DNA of 64,000 nucleotides from Buchnera aphidicola (Schlechtendalia peitan) (lineage in GTDB: Bacteria > Pseudomonadota > Gammaproteobacteria > Enterobacterales > Enterobacteriaceae), in contig CP140043.1 in the NCBI GenBank assembly GCA_039830055.1, forward strand, positions 372,001 to 436,000. Direction: 5' to 3'. Below, piece by piece: positions 40,411-50,626 of this stretch. The first letter of the stretch is position 1. The number at the start of each line of letters is the position of its first letter. Made by a program: the position numbers and the translations under genes. The notes under the pieces are model-generated. The model was given only the letters and a program-made list of their open reading frames with translations. It searched no databases and was not told where the DNA came from.

Positions 40411-41657
40411 AAAAATGTTATATAACCGGGCCTACTAATCTCTCTGGAGAAGTAAAAATTTCTGGTTCGAAAAATTCTGCTTTACCAATATTATTAGTTT
40501 CAATATTATCAAAAGAACCAATACAGTTACGCAATATTCCGATACTTCAAGATACTATCAATGCAATAAAAATACTATCTAAATTGGGAGTAGAAGTAAC
40601 AATTAAAAGATCAGTATACCTAAATTACAATCGTATAAAAAATTGTACTATACCTAATTATATAACAAAAAAAACACGTGCTTCTATTTGGATATTAGGT
40701 CCTCTTCTAGCAAGATTTGGGTATGCAAAAATTTCTTTGCCAGGAGGGTGCAAAATAGGAAATAGAAAAATTGACTTACATATTTTTGGATTAATGAAAT
40801 TGGGAGCTAAAATAAATATATCTAACAATTACATAACTGGATTAGTCACAAAAAAATTAACAGGAACCAATATTAAATTATCCAAAATAAGTGTAGGAGC
40901 TACTATTGCAATTATGAGTACAGCTACTTTAGCATTAGGAATTACTACTATTTTTAACGCTGCGCGTGAACCAGAAATTATAGATGTTGCAAACTTTCTT
41001 AACTGCTTAGGTGCTAAAATTATTGGTGCAGGGAGTAATAAAATTACTATACAAGGAGTAACTAAATTACATGGAGGTACCTATAAGATTATACCTGATA
41101 GAATTGAAACAGGAACTTTTTTAATAGCAGCAGCTATCTCTCGTGGTAGCATTATTTGTTATAATTCTAAGCCGAAAATGCTAACTTTTATTTTAAATAA
41201 ACTAATAAAAACAGGAGCAAAAATAAAAACTGGAAACGATTGGATTAGCCTTGATATGTCTAATGTTAGTCCTAAAGCCACTGATATTATCACATCTCCA
41301 TATCCTGGATTTCCTACTGATATGCAAGCACAATTTACATTGTTGAATTTAATATCTTCTGGAACAAGCATAATTACAGAAACTATATTCGAAAATCGTT
41401 TCATGCATATACCTGAATTAAAAAAAATGGGAGCAATAGCAATAATAAAAAATAATTCAGTTTTTTGTTACGGAGTAAAAAAATTATATTCAGCAGAAAT
41501 TATTGCATCAGATTTACGCGGATCGTCTAGTCTAATACTAGCTGGATGTATTGCTCATGGGAATACAGTTGTTAAAAATTCTCATGTTATTACAAGAGGA
41601 TATGAAAACTTCTACAAAAAATTAAAGATGATAGGAGCACAAATAAAAAATAAATAA
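40407..41657 (+). CDS. murA: UDP-N-acetylglucosamine 1-carboxyvinyltransferase MurA
   Basis: MurA adds enolpyruvate to UDP-GlcNAc, the first committed step of peptidoglycan synthesis and the target of fosfomycin. The protein has 416 residues (E. coli 419). The catalytic cysteine is exactly Cys115 in LPGGCKIGNR with Arg120; the Asp of YPGFPTDMQAQF and the Arg of DLRGSSSLILAG are present. Its retention together with glmM and lpoB shows that the cell wall is still made. Confidence 0.97.
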   Translation: MKKCYITGPTNLSGEVKISGSKNSALPILLVSILSKEPIQLRNIPILQDTINAIKILSKLGVEVTIKRSVYLNYNRIKNCTIPNYITKKTRASIWILGPLLARFGYAKISLPGGCKIGNRKIDLHIFGLMKLGAKINISNNYITGLVTKKLTGTNIKLSKISVGATIAIMSTATLALGITTIFNAAREPEIIDVANFLNCLGAKIIGAGSNKITIQGVTKLHGGTYKIIPDRIETGTFLIAAAISRGSIICYNSKPKMLTFILNKLIKTGAKIKTGNDWISLDMSNVSPKATDIITSPYPGFPTDMQAQFTLLNLISSGTSIITETIFENRFMHIPELKKMGAIAIIKNNSVFCYGVKKLYSAEIIASDLRGSSSLILAGCIAHGNTVVKNSHVITRGYENFYKKLKMIGAQIKNK

Positions 41658-41971
41658 ATTTTACATCTAAACAAATTTATTAATAAAAAAATCCTTATAT
41701 AAAATTATATGTAATTTATAATAATAGAACTAATTCAAATTAAATAGTTATAAAATATTGCTTTAATTTAAGTTCTTTTCATCAACAATTACATTGTTTT
41801 AAACAAATTTTTAAAAACCTTAAATACATTGACTATTGAAAATGTTTTTAAAAATATAAAAATTTGTTATTCATAAAATACAAAAAATGTACTATAAAAA
41901 AATCATGGTACAATTAAAACTTAAGTATGCAACTAACAAACAATTTCTTTGGTAAAAATGGGATATGAAAT
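41658..41971. other. Intergenic region murA/rplU
   Basis: These 314 bases hold no gene. A promoter for the rplU-rpmA operon should lie here; a TACAAT at 41909-41914 is a possible -10 element without a clear -35. Confidence 0.35.
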
Positions 41972-42286
41972 ATGTATGCAATTTTTATAAGTGGTGGAAA
42001 GCAATATAAGGTTAAAAAAAATCAAACAATCAAACTAGAAAAATTAAAACACACTGTTGGAGAAAAGATACAATTCAACAACATTTTAATGATTTCGAAA
42101 GAAAAAGAAATAATAATTGGTAATCCAATACTTAAAAACAGTACTATATCTGCAAATGTTGTAAATCACGGACGTAACAAAAAAATTAATATTATTAAAT
42201 TTAACCGAAGAAAACACCATTTAAAACGTCAAGGTCATCGTCAATTCTTTACTAAAGTTTTAATTACAGATATTAAACAATATTAA
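41972..42286 (+). CDS. rplU: 50S ribosomal protein L21
   Basis: L21 binds 23S rRNA next to L20. The protein has 104 residues (E. coli 103): MYAIFISGGKQYKVKKNQ at the N terminus and the basic end KFNRRKHHLKRQGHRQFFT are typical. It is the first gene of the rplU-rpmA operon. Confidence 0.97.
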   Translation: MYAIFISGGKQYKVKKNQTIKLEKLKHTVGEKIQFNNILMISKEKEIIIGNPILKNSTISANVVNHGRNKKINIIKFNRRKHHLKRQGHRQFFTKVLITDIKQY

Positions 42287-42295
42287 GGTATAAAA

Positions 42296-42556
42296 ATGGC
42301 ACATAAAAAAGCAGGTGGATCAACTAGAAATGGAAGAGATTCCAGATCCAAAAGATTAGGTATAAAACATTTTGAAGGAGAACTTATACTATCGGGTAGT
42401 ATCATAATACGTCAAAGAGGTACAAAATTTCACGCAGGAGATAATGTAGGTTGTGGAAAAGATTATACATTATTCGCTAAAACCCAAGGAAGAGTTAAAT
42501 TTAAAACACAAGGATTAAAACAAAAGAAATATGTAAGTATTATTCCCAGTCAGTAA
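42296..42556 (+). CDS. rpmA: 50S ribosomal protein L27
   Basis: L27 reaches the peptidyl transferase centre with its N terminus. The protein has 86 residues (E. coli 85) and reads [16 protein letters not shown], then [23 protein letters not shown] and GRVKF. It starts nine bases after rplU. Confidence 0.97.
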   Translation: MAHKKAGGSTRNGRDSRSKRLGIKHFEGELILSGSIIIRQRGTKFHAGDNVGCGKDYTLFAKTQGRVKFKTQGLKQKKYVSIIPSQ

Positions 42557-42577
42557 TTAAATATTACTCACATAAAA

Positions 42578-42632
42578 TTTTTCACAAATAAAAAGAATTC
42601 CAACATAGATGGAAACTTGAATTTGTGAAAAA
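42578..42632 (+). terminator. Hairpin after rpmA
   Basis: TTTTTCACAAAT (42578-42589) pairs perfectly with ATTTGTGAAAAA (42621-42632). Inside lies a second small stem, TTCC (42598-42601) with GGAA (42611-42614). It starts 21 bases after the rpmA stop and probably ends or attenuates the rplU-rpmA transcript before obgE. Confidence 0.6.
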
Positions 42633-42703
42633 CAAAAACTTAATATTACTTATGAAATAAGTATATATAAAAAATAAATTATAACATTAACACTAAATTT
42701 TAA

Positions 42704-43783
<1,080 letters not shown>

Positions 43784-43999
43784 GATATTTAACATATAAT
43801 AATATGAAGTATAAAAGTGAAGTATTATAAACAAAAATAATATATTTAATATTAATAAATAAGACTACTTTATATAAACACTTATATACTTTTAATAAAC
43901 CAAACACAATAAAAATTTTCATTAATCTTAAAACTATTAGAACTTTTATATTTAAAGTTATATGTTTTTAAAAATAAAACTTGATTAAAACACTATTTA

Positions 44000-44018
44000 C
44001 CCGGGCACTCCGGGCACA
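44000..44018. repeat. GC-rich tandem 8-mer and hairpin between obgE and rpsI
   Basis: CCGGGCAC occurs twice, at 44001-44008 and 44010-44017, one base apart. CCCGG (44000-44004) can pair with CCGGG (44010-44014) around a five-base loop. It lies between convergent obgE and rpsI and is the most GC-rich intergenic spot in the window. A short terminator is possible, but there is no U tract. Confidence 0.5.
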
Positions 44019-44055
44019 AATGTTTAACAATATGTAAAAACTGTTATAATAACTA

Positions 44056-44448
44056 TTAACGCTTAGAAAATTGAGGACGTTTTCTTGCTTTCCGCAAACC
44101 TACTTTTTTTCTTTCAACTTTTCGAGAATCACGTGTTACAAAACCTAATGCTCTTAATCCCTTTCGAAAAGATATATCATAATCTATCAATGCACGAGTA
44201 ATTCCATGACGGATTGCACCAGCCTGTCCAGAAATTCCACCACCTTTAACAGTAATATATAAATCACATTTATCTAGCATGTTTACTGATTCTAACGGTT
44301 TTTTTACTATAATAATAGTAGTTTTACAACCAAAATAATTTTCTAAAGAACGTTTATTAATCTTAATTTCTCCATTTCCAGGCTTAAGAAATACTCGCGC
44401 TGAAGAACTTTTTCTGCGACCAGTTCCATAATTATATTTTTGATTCAT
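44056..44448 (-). CDS. rpsI: 30S ribosomal protein S9
   Basis: S9 has a long C-terminal tail that reaches the P-site tRNA. The protein has 130 residues, as in E. coli: [37 protein letters not shown] and the tail ending in PQFSKR (E. coli RPQFSKR). It follows rplM by 15 bases. Confidence 0.97.
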   Translation of the reverse strand: MNQKYNYGTGRRKSSSARVFLKPGNGEIKINKRSLENYFGCKTTIIIVKKPLESVNMLDKCDLYITVKGGGISGQAGAIRHGITRALIDYDISFRKGLRALGFVTRDSRKVERKKVGLRKARKRPQFSKR

Positions 44449-44463
44449 TCTATATATTCCTAA

Positions 44464-44892
44464 TTAAATAATTAACATTTTTGGAAGTTGTGCCGTATGA
44501 ACGTGATTGTTATCAGCATAAACTTTAAGTTTTTTAAACATTTTTCGGCCAAGAGGCCCTTTTGGCAACATACCTCTCACTGCAATTTCGATAACTCTAG
44601 TAGGAAAACGAGCAATCATATCTTTAAATAATATTTTTTTAATACCACCTACATATCCAGTATGACGATAATAGATTTTATTTGCATATTTTTTTCCAGT
44701 AACTAATATTTTACTAGCATTAATTACAATAAGATAATCACCAATATCAATATGAGGAGCATATTGTACTTTGTGTTTGCCTCTAAGTCGCGAAGCAATA
44801 GCAGACGCTAATCTCCCTAAAATTTTCCCTGTAGCATCAACACAATACCACGTTCTTTGTGTATTTTTAGTTTTCTCAGAACAATTCTTCAT
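44464..44892 (-). CDS. rplM: 50S ribosomal protein L13
   Basis: L13 is an early assembly protein of the 50S subunit. The start at 44892 gives 142 residues, exactly the E. coli length; an in-frame ATG at 44907 would add five residues. Visible marks are [32 protein letters not shown] and [20 protein letters not shown]. Confidence 0.96.
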   Translation of the reverse strand: MKNCSEKTKNTQRTWYCVDATGKILGRLASAIASRLRGKHKVQYAPHIDIGDYLIVINASKILVTGKKYANKIYYRHTGYVGGIKKILFKDMIARFPTRVIEIAVRGMLPKGPLGRKMFKKLKVYADNNHVHTAQLPKMLII

Positions 44893-45377
44893 ATTTAACG
44901 ATTCCATATAAAACTTAATTTTTTAAATTTTTATTTGAAAAACATGAAATATTAATTAATTAAAATAATTTTAAAAATTAATATAACAATTCATAAAACA
45001 GTTTGCAAAACTAACATAACTGTTAAAAAATAAACATATACTTTATTAAAGCTCTTATTCAATCAAAAACATTTAAACTCACGTAAAAATATTTCTATTT
45101 TATGAAATTTACAATACATAACTACATTTAAACTAGTTTTAGATAGTATAATAAATATCCAATTTAACTAATTCTATTATTTTATACTTACAAATGTAAT
45201 ACAACATTATATAATAAAAAATTTAAATTAATAAATTTTTATAAAAATTCAATCTACACTGTAGCTATTCTAATAAATATATTTATTTTAAAATAAATAT
45301 TTCATATAAAATAATAAAAATAAAAAATAGTTCTCTCAAAATCACACACTTAAAACTAGTTTGAAAGGCAGTAAAAT
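44893..45377. other. Divergent intergenic region rplM/pheA
   Basis: This region of 485 bases holds no gene. In E. coli pheA is preceded by the pheL leader peptide and attenuator. I find no phenylalanine-rich short frame and no terminator-antiterminator pair here, so attenuation control seems to be lost. The palindrome AAACTAGTTT near 45353 and a GAAAGG ribosome binding site lie just before pheA. Confidence 0.45.
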
Positions 45378-46520
45378 ATGAAGTCCACAAGTACTTTACT
45401 AACATTACGTAATATTATTAATACCTTAGATAAAGACTTAATTTCTTTACTCGCTAAAAGACAAAAAATAGCGGTAAAAATAGCTAAAACGAAAGCACAA
45501 CAAAATTATCCAATAAAAGATATAGAAAGAGAACAATTATTATTAAATAATTTAATAGCATTAGGACAAGAAAATAACCTCAATAGTAAATATATTTCAG
45601 ACTTATTTAAAATTATTATCAACAATTCAGTTTTAATACAAAAAAATTGGATAAAGCATAATTATTGCAAACAAATAAAACTAGAAATCTTTTCCTTTCT
45701 CGGTGACTCTGGATCATACTCATATGATGCTACATTAAAATACGCTAATAAAAAACATCAATTTTTTAACAAAAATTATTGTAATACTTTTCAAGAAATT
45801 GTTGAAAATGTTGAAAATGGAAAATCAGACTATGCAGTATTACCAATAGAGAACAATTCTTCTGGATCAATAAATGAAACGTACTCTATTTTAATAAATA
45901 CAAAATTATCTATTGTTGGTGAAATTAATATTCCTATAAATCATTGCTTACTATCTAAACCAAAAACTCAGTTAATAAACATTAAAACTGTTTATAGCCA
46001 TAAACAACCTTTTATACAATGTAGTAAATTTATTGAACATTTCCCTAATTGGAAATTAAAATATACTAATAGCACTACTGATGCTATAAAAAAAGTATAC
46101 AATGATACGAAATTTACATCTGCTGCATTAGGAAATGAAGCATGCAAAAAAATATATCAATTAAAAATTATATCTAAAAATATTTCAAACTTAGAAAACA
46201 ATATAACTCGATTTATAATATTACACAAAACTGATATATACGTTCCTGAACATATTCCATCTATAACCACTATTATGATACTAATAAATAACAATGAATA
46301 TTTAATAAAAAAAATTATTAATACTATTAAAGAACACAATATAAAAATAAGGCAATTAAAATCTCATAAACTTTTAGAAACATCATCAGAAATAATAATT
46401 TTTATCGATATTAAAAATAACATTAATGTAAACCAAATGAAAAATACTCTGTACAAATTAAAAAATATTACTTTAATTAAAGTATTAGGATGTTACCCAA
46501 TCGATAAATTTCCTTTATAA
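45378..46520 (+). CDS. pheA: Chorismate mutase / prephenate dehydratase PheA
   Basis: PheA makes prephenate from chorismate and then phenylpyruvate, the committed steps to phenylalanine, a nutrient aphid symbionts supply. The protein has 380 residues (E. coli 386). The AroQ-type chorismate mutase domain (about 1-95) shows LLTLRNIINTLDKDLISLLAKR. The dehydratase domain (about 105-285) has FLGDSGSYSYDA, PIENNSSGSINETYS and TSAALGNEACKK. The C-terminal ACT domain is kept in length, but the E. coli feedback motifs GALV and ESRP are not recognisable (ILINNNEYL and LKSHKLLETSSE stand there), which suggests relaxed inhibition by Phe. Confidence 0.96.
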   Translation: MKSTSTLLTLRNIINTLDKDLISLLAKRQKIAVKIAKTKAQQNYPIKDIEREQLLLNNLIALGQENNLNSKYISDLFKIIINNSVLIQKNWIKHNYCKQIKLEIFSFLGDSGSYSYDATLKYANKKHQFFNKNYCNTFQEIVENVENGKSDYAVLPIENNSSGSINETYSILINTKLSIVGEINIPINHCLLSKPKTQLINIKTVYSHKQPFIQCSKFIEHFPNWKLKYTNSTTDAIKKVYNDTKFTSAALGNEACKKIYQLKIISKNISNLENNITRFIILHKTDIYVPEHIPSITTIMILINNNEYLIKKIINTIKEHNIKIRQLKSHKLLETSSEIIIFIDIKNNINVNQMKNTLYKLKNITLIKVLGCYPIDKFPL

Positions 46521-47057
46521 TTAAATTATTAAACATATTTTCTCTAAGTATTAAATATAGCTCTATTTAATGTAAATAAAAAATAGAGCATATATATTAA
46601 ATATATTTAAATTATATTAATAAATATTATATATACATTTATCGTACTATAATAAAGTAATATAATTTTAAAAACATAATTTGTTTTAACATAAAAAATA
46701 TTCATATTCGTAATAAAAATACTATACAACTTTAAATGTTTTAAAAACTTACAAATGTTTCTAAATAATGTTTTTATATCTAAATAATATTTTTGTTATT
46801 TTGTTAAAATAAAAAATAATTACTACATAATCATTAATACTTTATTTAAAATAGTAGAAACATTTAAAAAAAGTTTTAAAATAATTCTCTAATCGTATTA
46901 TTCTTACCGTTGTACATATATTTTATTTATATAAAAATGGTACTATAAAAATTTATGTCAATAATTCTTAAAAAACACGTTTTTTATTTAAAATATTTAG
47001 AAATTTATTAAAAATACTAATAAAAAATTATATAAATCAATTATAGAGTATAATATT
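46521..47057. other. Intergenic region pheA/ffh
   Basis: These 537 bases contain a 9-bp hairpin after pheA (46560-46589) and otherwise only AT-rich sequence. I see no gene. Confidence 0.4.
46560..46589 (+). terminator. Hairpin after pheA
   Basis: GCTCTATTT (46560-46568) pairs perfectly with AAATAGAGC (46581-46589) around a 12-base loop, about 40 bases after the pheA stop. No U tract follows. Confidence 0.5.
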
Positions 47058-48410
47058 ATGTTTAGAAATTTAACTGAACGATTTTCAAAAATATTTAACA
47101 AAATATCTAATCAAGGACGATTAACTCAAAAAAATATCACAAAAACTTTACGAGAAGTTAGAACGGCTTTATTAGAAGCAGACGTTGCGCTATCAGTAGT
47201 TCACAGTTTTATCAACTCTATATCAAAACATTCTATTGGAAATAACATTGATAAAAGTTTTACTCCAGGCCAAGAATTAATAAAAATAGTTAAACGAGAA
47301 CTAATAGAAATATTAGGAAAAGGAAATAATTGTTTAAATTTATCTGTTCAACCTCCAGCAGTAATTATGATAGTTGGATTACAAGGACAAGGAAAAACCA
47401 CAAGTACAGTAAAATTAGGAAAAATGATACAGGACACTAAGAAGAAAAAAGTACTAATAGTATCTACAGACGTTTATCGTCCAGCTGCAATCAAACAACT
47501 TGAAATATTGTCAAAACAAGCAAATATTGATTTTTATCCTTCTAATATTAATCAAAAACCAATACAAATAGCTATCTTAGCACTAGAATTTGCTAAATTG
47601 AAATTATACGATGTACTTTTGATTGACACTGCTGGCCGATTACATATTGACAAAAATATGATGAATGAAATGGTAAACATACATACATACGTTCAACCTA
47701 TTGAAACTTTACTAGTAATTGATGCTATGATAGGTCAAGACGCAGTAAATATCGCACATAATTTTAATAATAGCTTATCTATCACTGGTTTTATTATAAC
47801 CAAAACAGATAGTGATACTAGAGCAGGTATCGCGTTATCAATGAAGTTTATTACAAAAAAACCAATTAAATTTATTAGCAATGGAGAAAAATTAGAAGAA
47901 TTTGAAATATTTCATCCTGATAGAATAGCAACGCGAATTCTTGGCATGGGGGATATGCTATCACTAATAGAAAATATTGAAAAAAAAATTAATAAAAAAA
48001 ATATTAACAAACTAACTCATACAATAAATAACAATAATAAATTTGATTATAATGACTTGCTTATTCAAATACAACAAATTAAAAAAATTGGAAACGTTAC
48101 TTCTATACTTGGAAAATTACCAAAAACAGGAGGAATATTTAATAATATTCAAAATAATATTGACGAACAATTATTGCTAAGAATGGAAACAATAATTCAC
48201 TCTATGACTTTAGAAGAAAAAAAAAGACCAGAAATAATTAAAGGATCAAGAAAACGTCGTATTGCGAAAGGATCAGGTTTATCAATACAAGAAATAAATG
48301 TATTACTAAAACAATTTAACAACATAAAAAAAGTAATTAATACTATTAAAAAAGGTGGAATTAGTAAAATTATGAGAGGAATAAATAATATTATTCATAA
48401 TAAGTTTTAA
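47058..48410 (+). CDS. ffh: Signal recognition particle protein Ffh
   Basis: Ffh binds 4.5S RNA and signal sequences and delivers ribosomes to FtsY at the membrane. The protein has 450 residues (E. coli 453). The N domain is followed by the G domain with GLQGQGKTT at 107-115, DTAGRLH and a TKTDSD where E. coli has TKVDGD. The C-terminal M domain contains the RNA-binding GSRKRRIAKGSGLS. The methionine content of the M domain is low, which is common in AT-biased genomes. It is 80 bases before rpsP, as in E. coli. Confidence 0.97.
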   Translation: MFRNLTERFSKIFNKISNQGRLTQKNITKTLREVRTALLEADVALSVVHSFINSISKHSIGNNIDKSFTPGQELIKIVKRELIEILGKGNNCLNLSVQPPAVIMIVGLQGQGKTTSTVKLGKMIQDTKKKKVLIVSTDVYRPAAIKQLEILSKQANIDFYPSNINQKPIQIAILALEFAKLKLYDVLLIDTAGRLHIDKNMMNEMVNIHTYVQPIETLLVIDAMIGQDAVNIAHNFNNSLSITGFIITKTDSDTRAGIALSMKFITKKPIKFISNGEKLEEFEIFHPDRIATRILGMGDMLSLIENIEKKINKKNINKLTHTINNNNKFDYNDLLIQIQQIKKIGNVTSILGKLPKTGGIFNNIQNNIDEQLLLRMETIIHSMTLEEKKRPEIIKGSRKRRIAKGSGLSIQEINVLLKQFNNIKKVINTIKKGGISKIMRGINNIIHNKF

Positions 48411-48490
48411 AACATGAAATGTTTTTATAAAATTTTTTTTGAGTTACACTATTTTAAAATATTTAAAACTGTTAAAAAGGTGCAATAATT

Positions 48491-48733
48491 ATGGTAAAAA
48501 TTCGTTTAGCACGATTAGGATCTAAAAATCGCCCATTTTATAAAATAGTTGTTGCTGATAGTCGATGTCCTAGAAATGGAAAATTTATAGAAAAATTAGG
48601 ATTTTTTAATGCAATACCATGGAAAAATAGCAATAATATTTACATAAATTTTGAAAGACTACAATACTGGATAAAAAATGGTGCACTCATGTCTAGTAGA
48701 GTACAATATTTAGTCAAAAAACTTTCTAAATAA
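48491..48733 (+). CDS. rpsP: 30S ribosomal protein S16
   Basis: S16 helps fold 16S rRNA. The protein has 80 residues (E. coli 82): MVKIRLARLGSKNRPFYKIV, VADSRCPRNGKFIEKLGFFN. AAAAGGTG precedes the start. It begins the rpsP-rimM-trmD-rplS operon. Confidence 0.96.
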   Translation: MVKIRLARLGSKNRPFYKIVVADSRCPRNGKFIEKLGFFNAIPWKNSNNIYINFERLQYWIKNGALMSSRVQYLVKKLSK

Positions 48734-48744
48734 TAAAATATTAA

Positions 48745-48750
48745 AAAGGA
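48745..48750 (+). promoter_or_regulatory. Shine-Dalgarno sequence that places the rimM start
   Basis: AAAGGA at 48745-48750 lies seven bases before the ATA codon at 48758 and four before the ATT at 48755. No ATG, GTG or TTG lies in the rimM frame between the upstream stop (48734-48736) and the conserved domain. Confidence 0.7.
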
Positions 48751-48757
48751 TATTATT

Positions 48758-49302
48758 ATAAATACGAACAATAACTTTTCTTCACATTTAATCATCGCAC
48801 GATTTGGTATTCCAAATGGTATATTAGGATGGATTCGCGTATTTTCATTCACAGAAGATAGATATAATATCTTTAAGTATCGCCCATGGTACATTCAAAA
48901 CCAAGACAAAAAAATAATTATTTATATAAAAAATTGGAAAGATCGAAAAAAATATTTTCTAATACAATTAAAAAATATTACTAATCGTTCTATGGCTGAT
49001 ATGTTAAAAAATCATTATATATCTATCAATGAAAATACATTACCAAAATTACAAGATAATAATTATTATTGGAAGGATATTATTTCGTGTACTGTAATTA
49101 ATATTAAAAAAAAAAACTAGGAACAGTAATCAACTTAATTAAAACGTTATCTAATGATATTCTTGTTGTTCATCATAAGTTAAAAAATCATATTGAAATA
49201 AATAAAAATATCCTAATACCTTTCATAAATAAAGAAATTATTAAAGAAATTAATATTGTTAAAAAAATTATAATCGTAAATTGGAATTATAATGTTACAT
49301 AA
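48758..49302 (+). CDS. rimM: Ribosome maturation factor RimM, non-canonical start and A11 frameshift
   Basis: RimM binds S19 and helps mature the 30S head. Translation from 48758 gives LIIARFGIPNGILGWIRVFS, matching E. coli RimM (GKMGSSYGIRGWLRVFS), then RPWYIQ and NNYYWKDIISC. After 119 codons the frame stops at TAG 49118-49120, directly after eleven A residues (49106-49116). In the -1 frame it continues with LGTVINL, SNDILVV and LIPFI, matching E. coli LGKVVDM, SNDVLVI and LVPFL, to the TAA at 49300-49302. One extra A gives 181 residues (E. coli 182). No ATG, GTG or TTG exists before the conserved region; the Shine-Dalgarno sequence points to ATA at 48758 (ATT at 48755 is an alternative). 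The stop overlaps trmD by 11 bases. With two defects this is the best pseudogene candidate here, yet the rest of the sequence is undamaged. Confidence 0.8.
49106..49116 (+). repeat. Poly(A)11 tract at the rimM frame break
   Basis: Eleven A residues, the longest of the four tracts at frame breaks, are followed by C and then TAG in the starting frame. Twelve A residues would restore the frame. Confidence 0.9.
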
Positions 49303-50095
49303 AAACATTTCAAACAAAGATAAGATCTTACCATTTTATATAGGAATAATTAGTATTTTTCCAGAAATGTTTAAGGCTATTATCAATTATGGAATTACTA
49401 GAAAAGCAATTCAGAAAAGAATTATCCAAATTAAAATTTTTAATCCAAGAAATTATACAAAAAATAAATATCGAAGTATTGATGATCGTCCTTATGGAGG
49501 AGGTTCTGGTATGCTTATGACAGCAGAACCATTGAAGTTAGCAATTGAACATGCCAAATCTATGATAGAATCTAATACAACAGTATTTTATCTATCTCCA
49601 CAAGGATCTAAACTAAATCATAAAAAAATTTTGATGTTGTCAAAAAAAAAACACATAATACTATTATGTGGACGATACAAAGGTATCGACGAAAGATTAA
49701 TACAGAGTAAAATTATTGATGAAGAAATTTCTATCGGAGACTATATTCTTAGCGGGGGAGAACTGCCTGCTATGATCTTAATTGATATGTTATGTCGTTT
49801 ACTGCCTGGAGTATTAGGACAAAAACAATTAAAATTAGACGATTCTTTTCATAACGGACTTTTAGAATGTCCACAATATACTAGACCTAAAACTTTTCAT
49901 AAAATATCTGTACCTGAAATTTTATTATCAGGAAATCACAAAAAGATAGAAAATTGGAAACTAAAACAATCATTAGGACAAACATGGATAAAACGACCAG
50001 ATCTATTAAATAAAATTACACTTACAAAAAAAGAAAATGATCTTCTTAAACAATTTAAAAACGAAGTTTCTCAATTAAAAAATAAAATATTTTAA
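49292..50095 (+). CDS. trmD: tRNA (guanine37-N1)-methyltransferase TrmD
   Basis: TrmD methylates G37 next to the anticodon and prevents frameshifting in translation. The protein has 267 residues (E. coli 255), with about 14 extra residues before GIISIFPEMF. The deep-knot SAM site is intact: DDRPYGGGSGMLM, YLSPQGSKL, LLCGRYKGIDER and SIGDYILSGGELPAM. The C terminus LKQSLGQTW matches too. Codons near residue 120 hold an A10 run (49642-49651) that is in frame. It overlaps the end of rimM. Confidence 0.96.
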   Translation: MLHKNISNKDKILPFYIGIISIFPEMFKAIINYGITRKAIQKRIIQIKIFNPRNYTKNKYRSIDDRPYGGGSGMLMTAEPLKLAIEHAKSMIESNTTVFYLSPQGSKLNHKKILMLSKKKHIILLCGRYKGIDERLIQSKIIDEEISIGDYILSGGELPAMILIDMLCRLLPGVLGQKQLKLDDSFHNGLLECPQYTRPKTFHKISVPEILLSGNHKKIENWKLKQSLGQTWIKRPDLLNKITLTKKENDLLKQFKNEVSQLKNKIF

Positions 50096-50124
50096 ATAAT
50101 AACATTTATTAGGATATTATTAAT

Positions 50125-50475
50125 GTGAATATTATTCAAACAATAGAACAAGAACAAATGAGAAAAGACATTCCTAATTTTAGAACCGGGGATACTGTAG
50201 AAGTACAAGTATGGGTAATAGAAGGATCAAAAAGAAGAATACAATCATTCGAAGGAATAGTTATATCTAAACGCAATAGACATTTTAATTTTTCATTTTG
50301 TGTTCGAAAAATATCTAATGGAGATGCTATAGAACGTGTATTTCATGCTTATTCTTATAATATTGAAAAAGTTCTTGTCAAAAGATATAGTAATATTAGA
50401 AAATCAAAATTGTACTATTTACGTAATAAAATAGGAAAATCAGCTAGAGTAAAAGAACTATTAAAGAAAAAATAA
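50125..50475 (+). CDS. rplS: 50S ribosomal protein L19
   Basis: L19 lies at the 30S-50S interface. The protein has 116 residues (E. coli 115): [34 protein letters not shown] and [14 protein letters not shown]. The start is GTG, ten bases after AGGA; the nearby ATG at 50123 is out of frame. It ends the rpsP operon. Confidence 0.96.
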   Translation: MNIIQTIEQEQMRKDIPNFRTGDTVEVQVWVIEGSKRRIQSFEGIVISKRNRHFNFSFCVRKISNGDAIERVFHAYSYNIEKVLVKRYSNIRKSKLYYLRNKIGKSARVKELLKKK

Positions 50476-50522
50476 ACTTTTATTACATAATTATACTATA
50501 TTTATTCCAAATAAATAACATC

Positions 50523-50554
50523 ATGCAGTCATACTTATTATAATTTGACTGCAT
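50523..50554. terminator. Hairpin between convergent rplS and tldD
   Basis: ATGCAGTCA (50523-50531) pairs perfectly with TGACTGCAT (50546-50554) around a 14-base loop, about 48 bases after the rplS stop. No U tract follows on either strand. Confidence 0.6.
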
Positions 50555-50626
50555 AGCATGTAAATAGTACTAATTAATATAACAACTATAATAAATTGCT
50601 AATTTTAAAAAAACATATATTAACTG

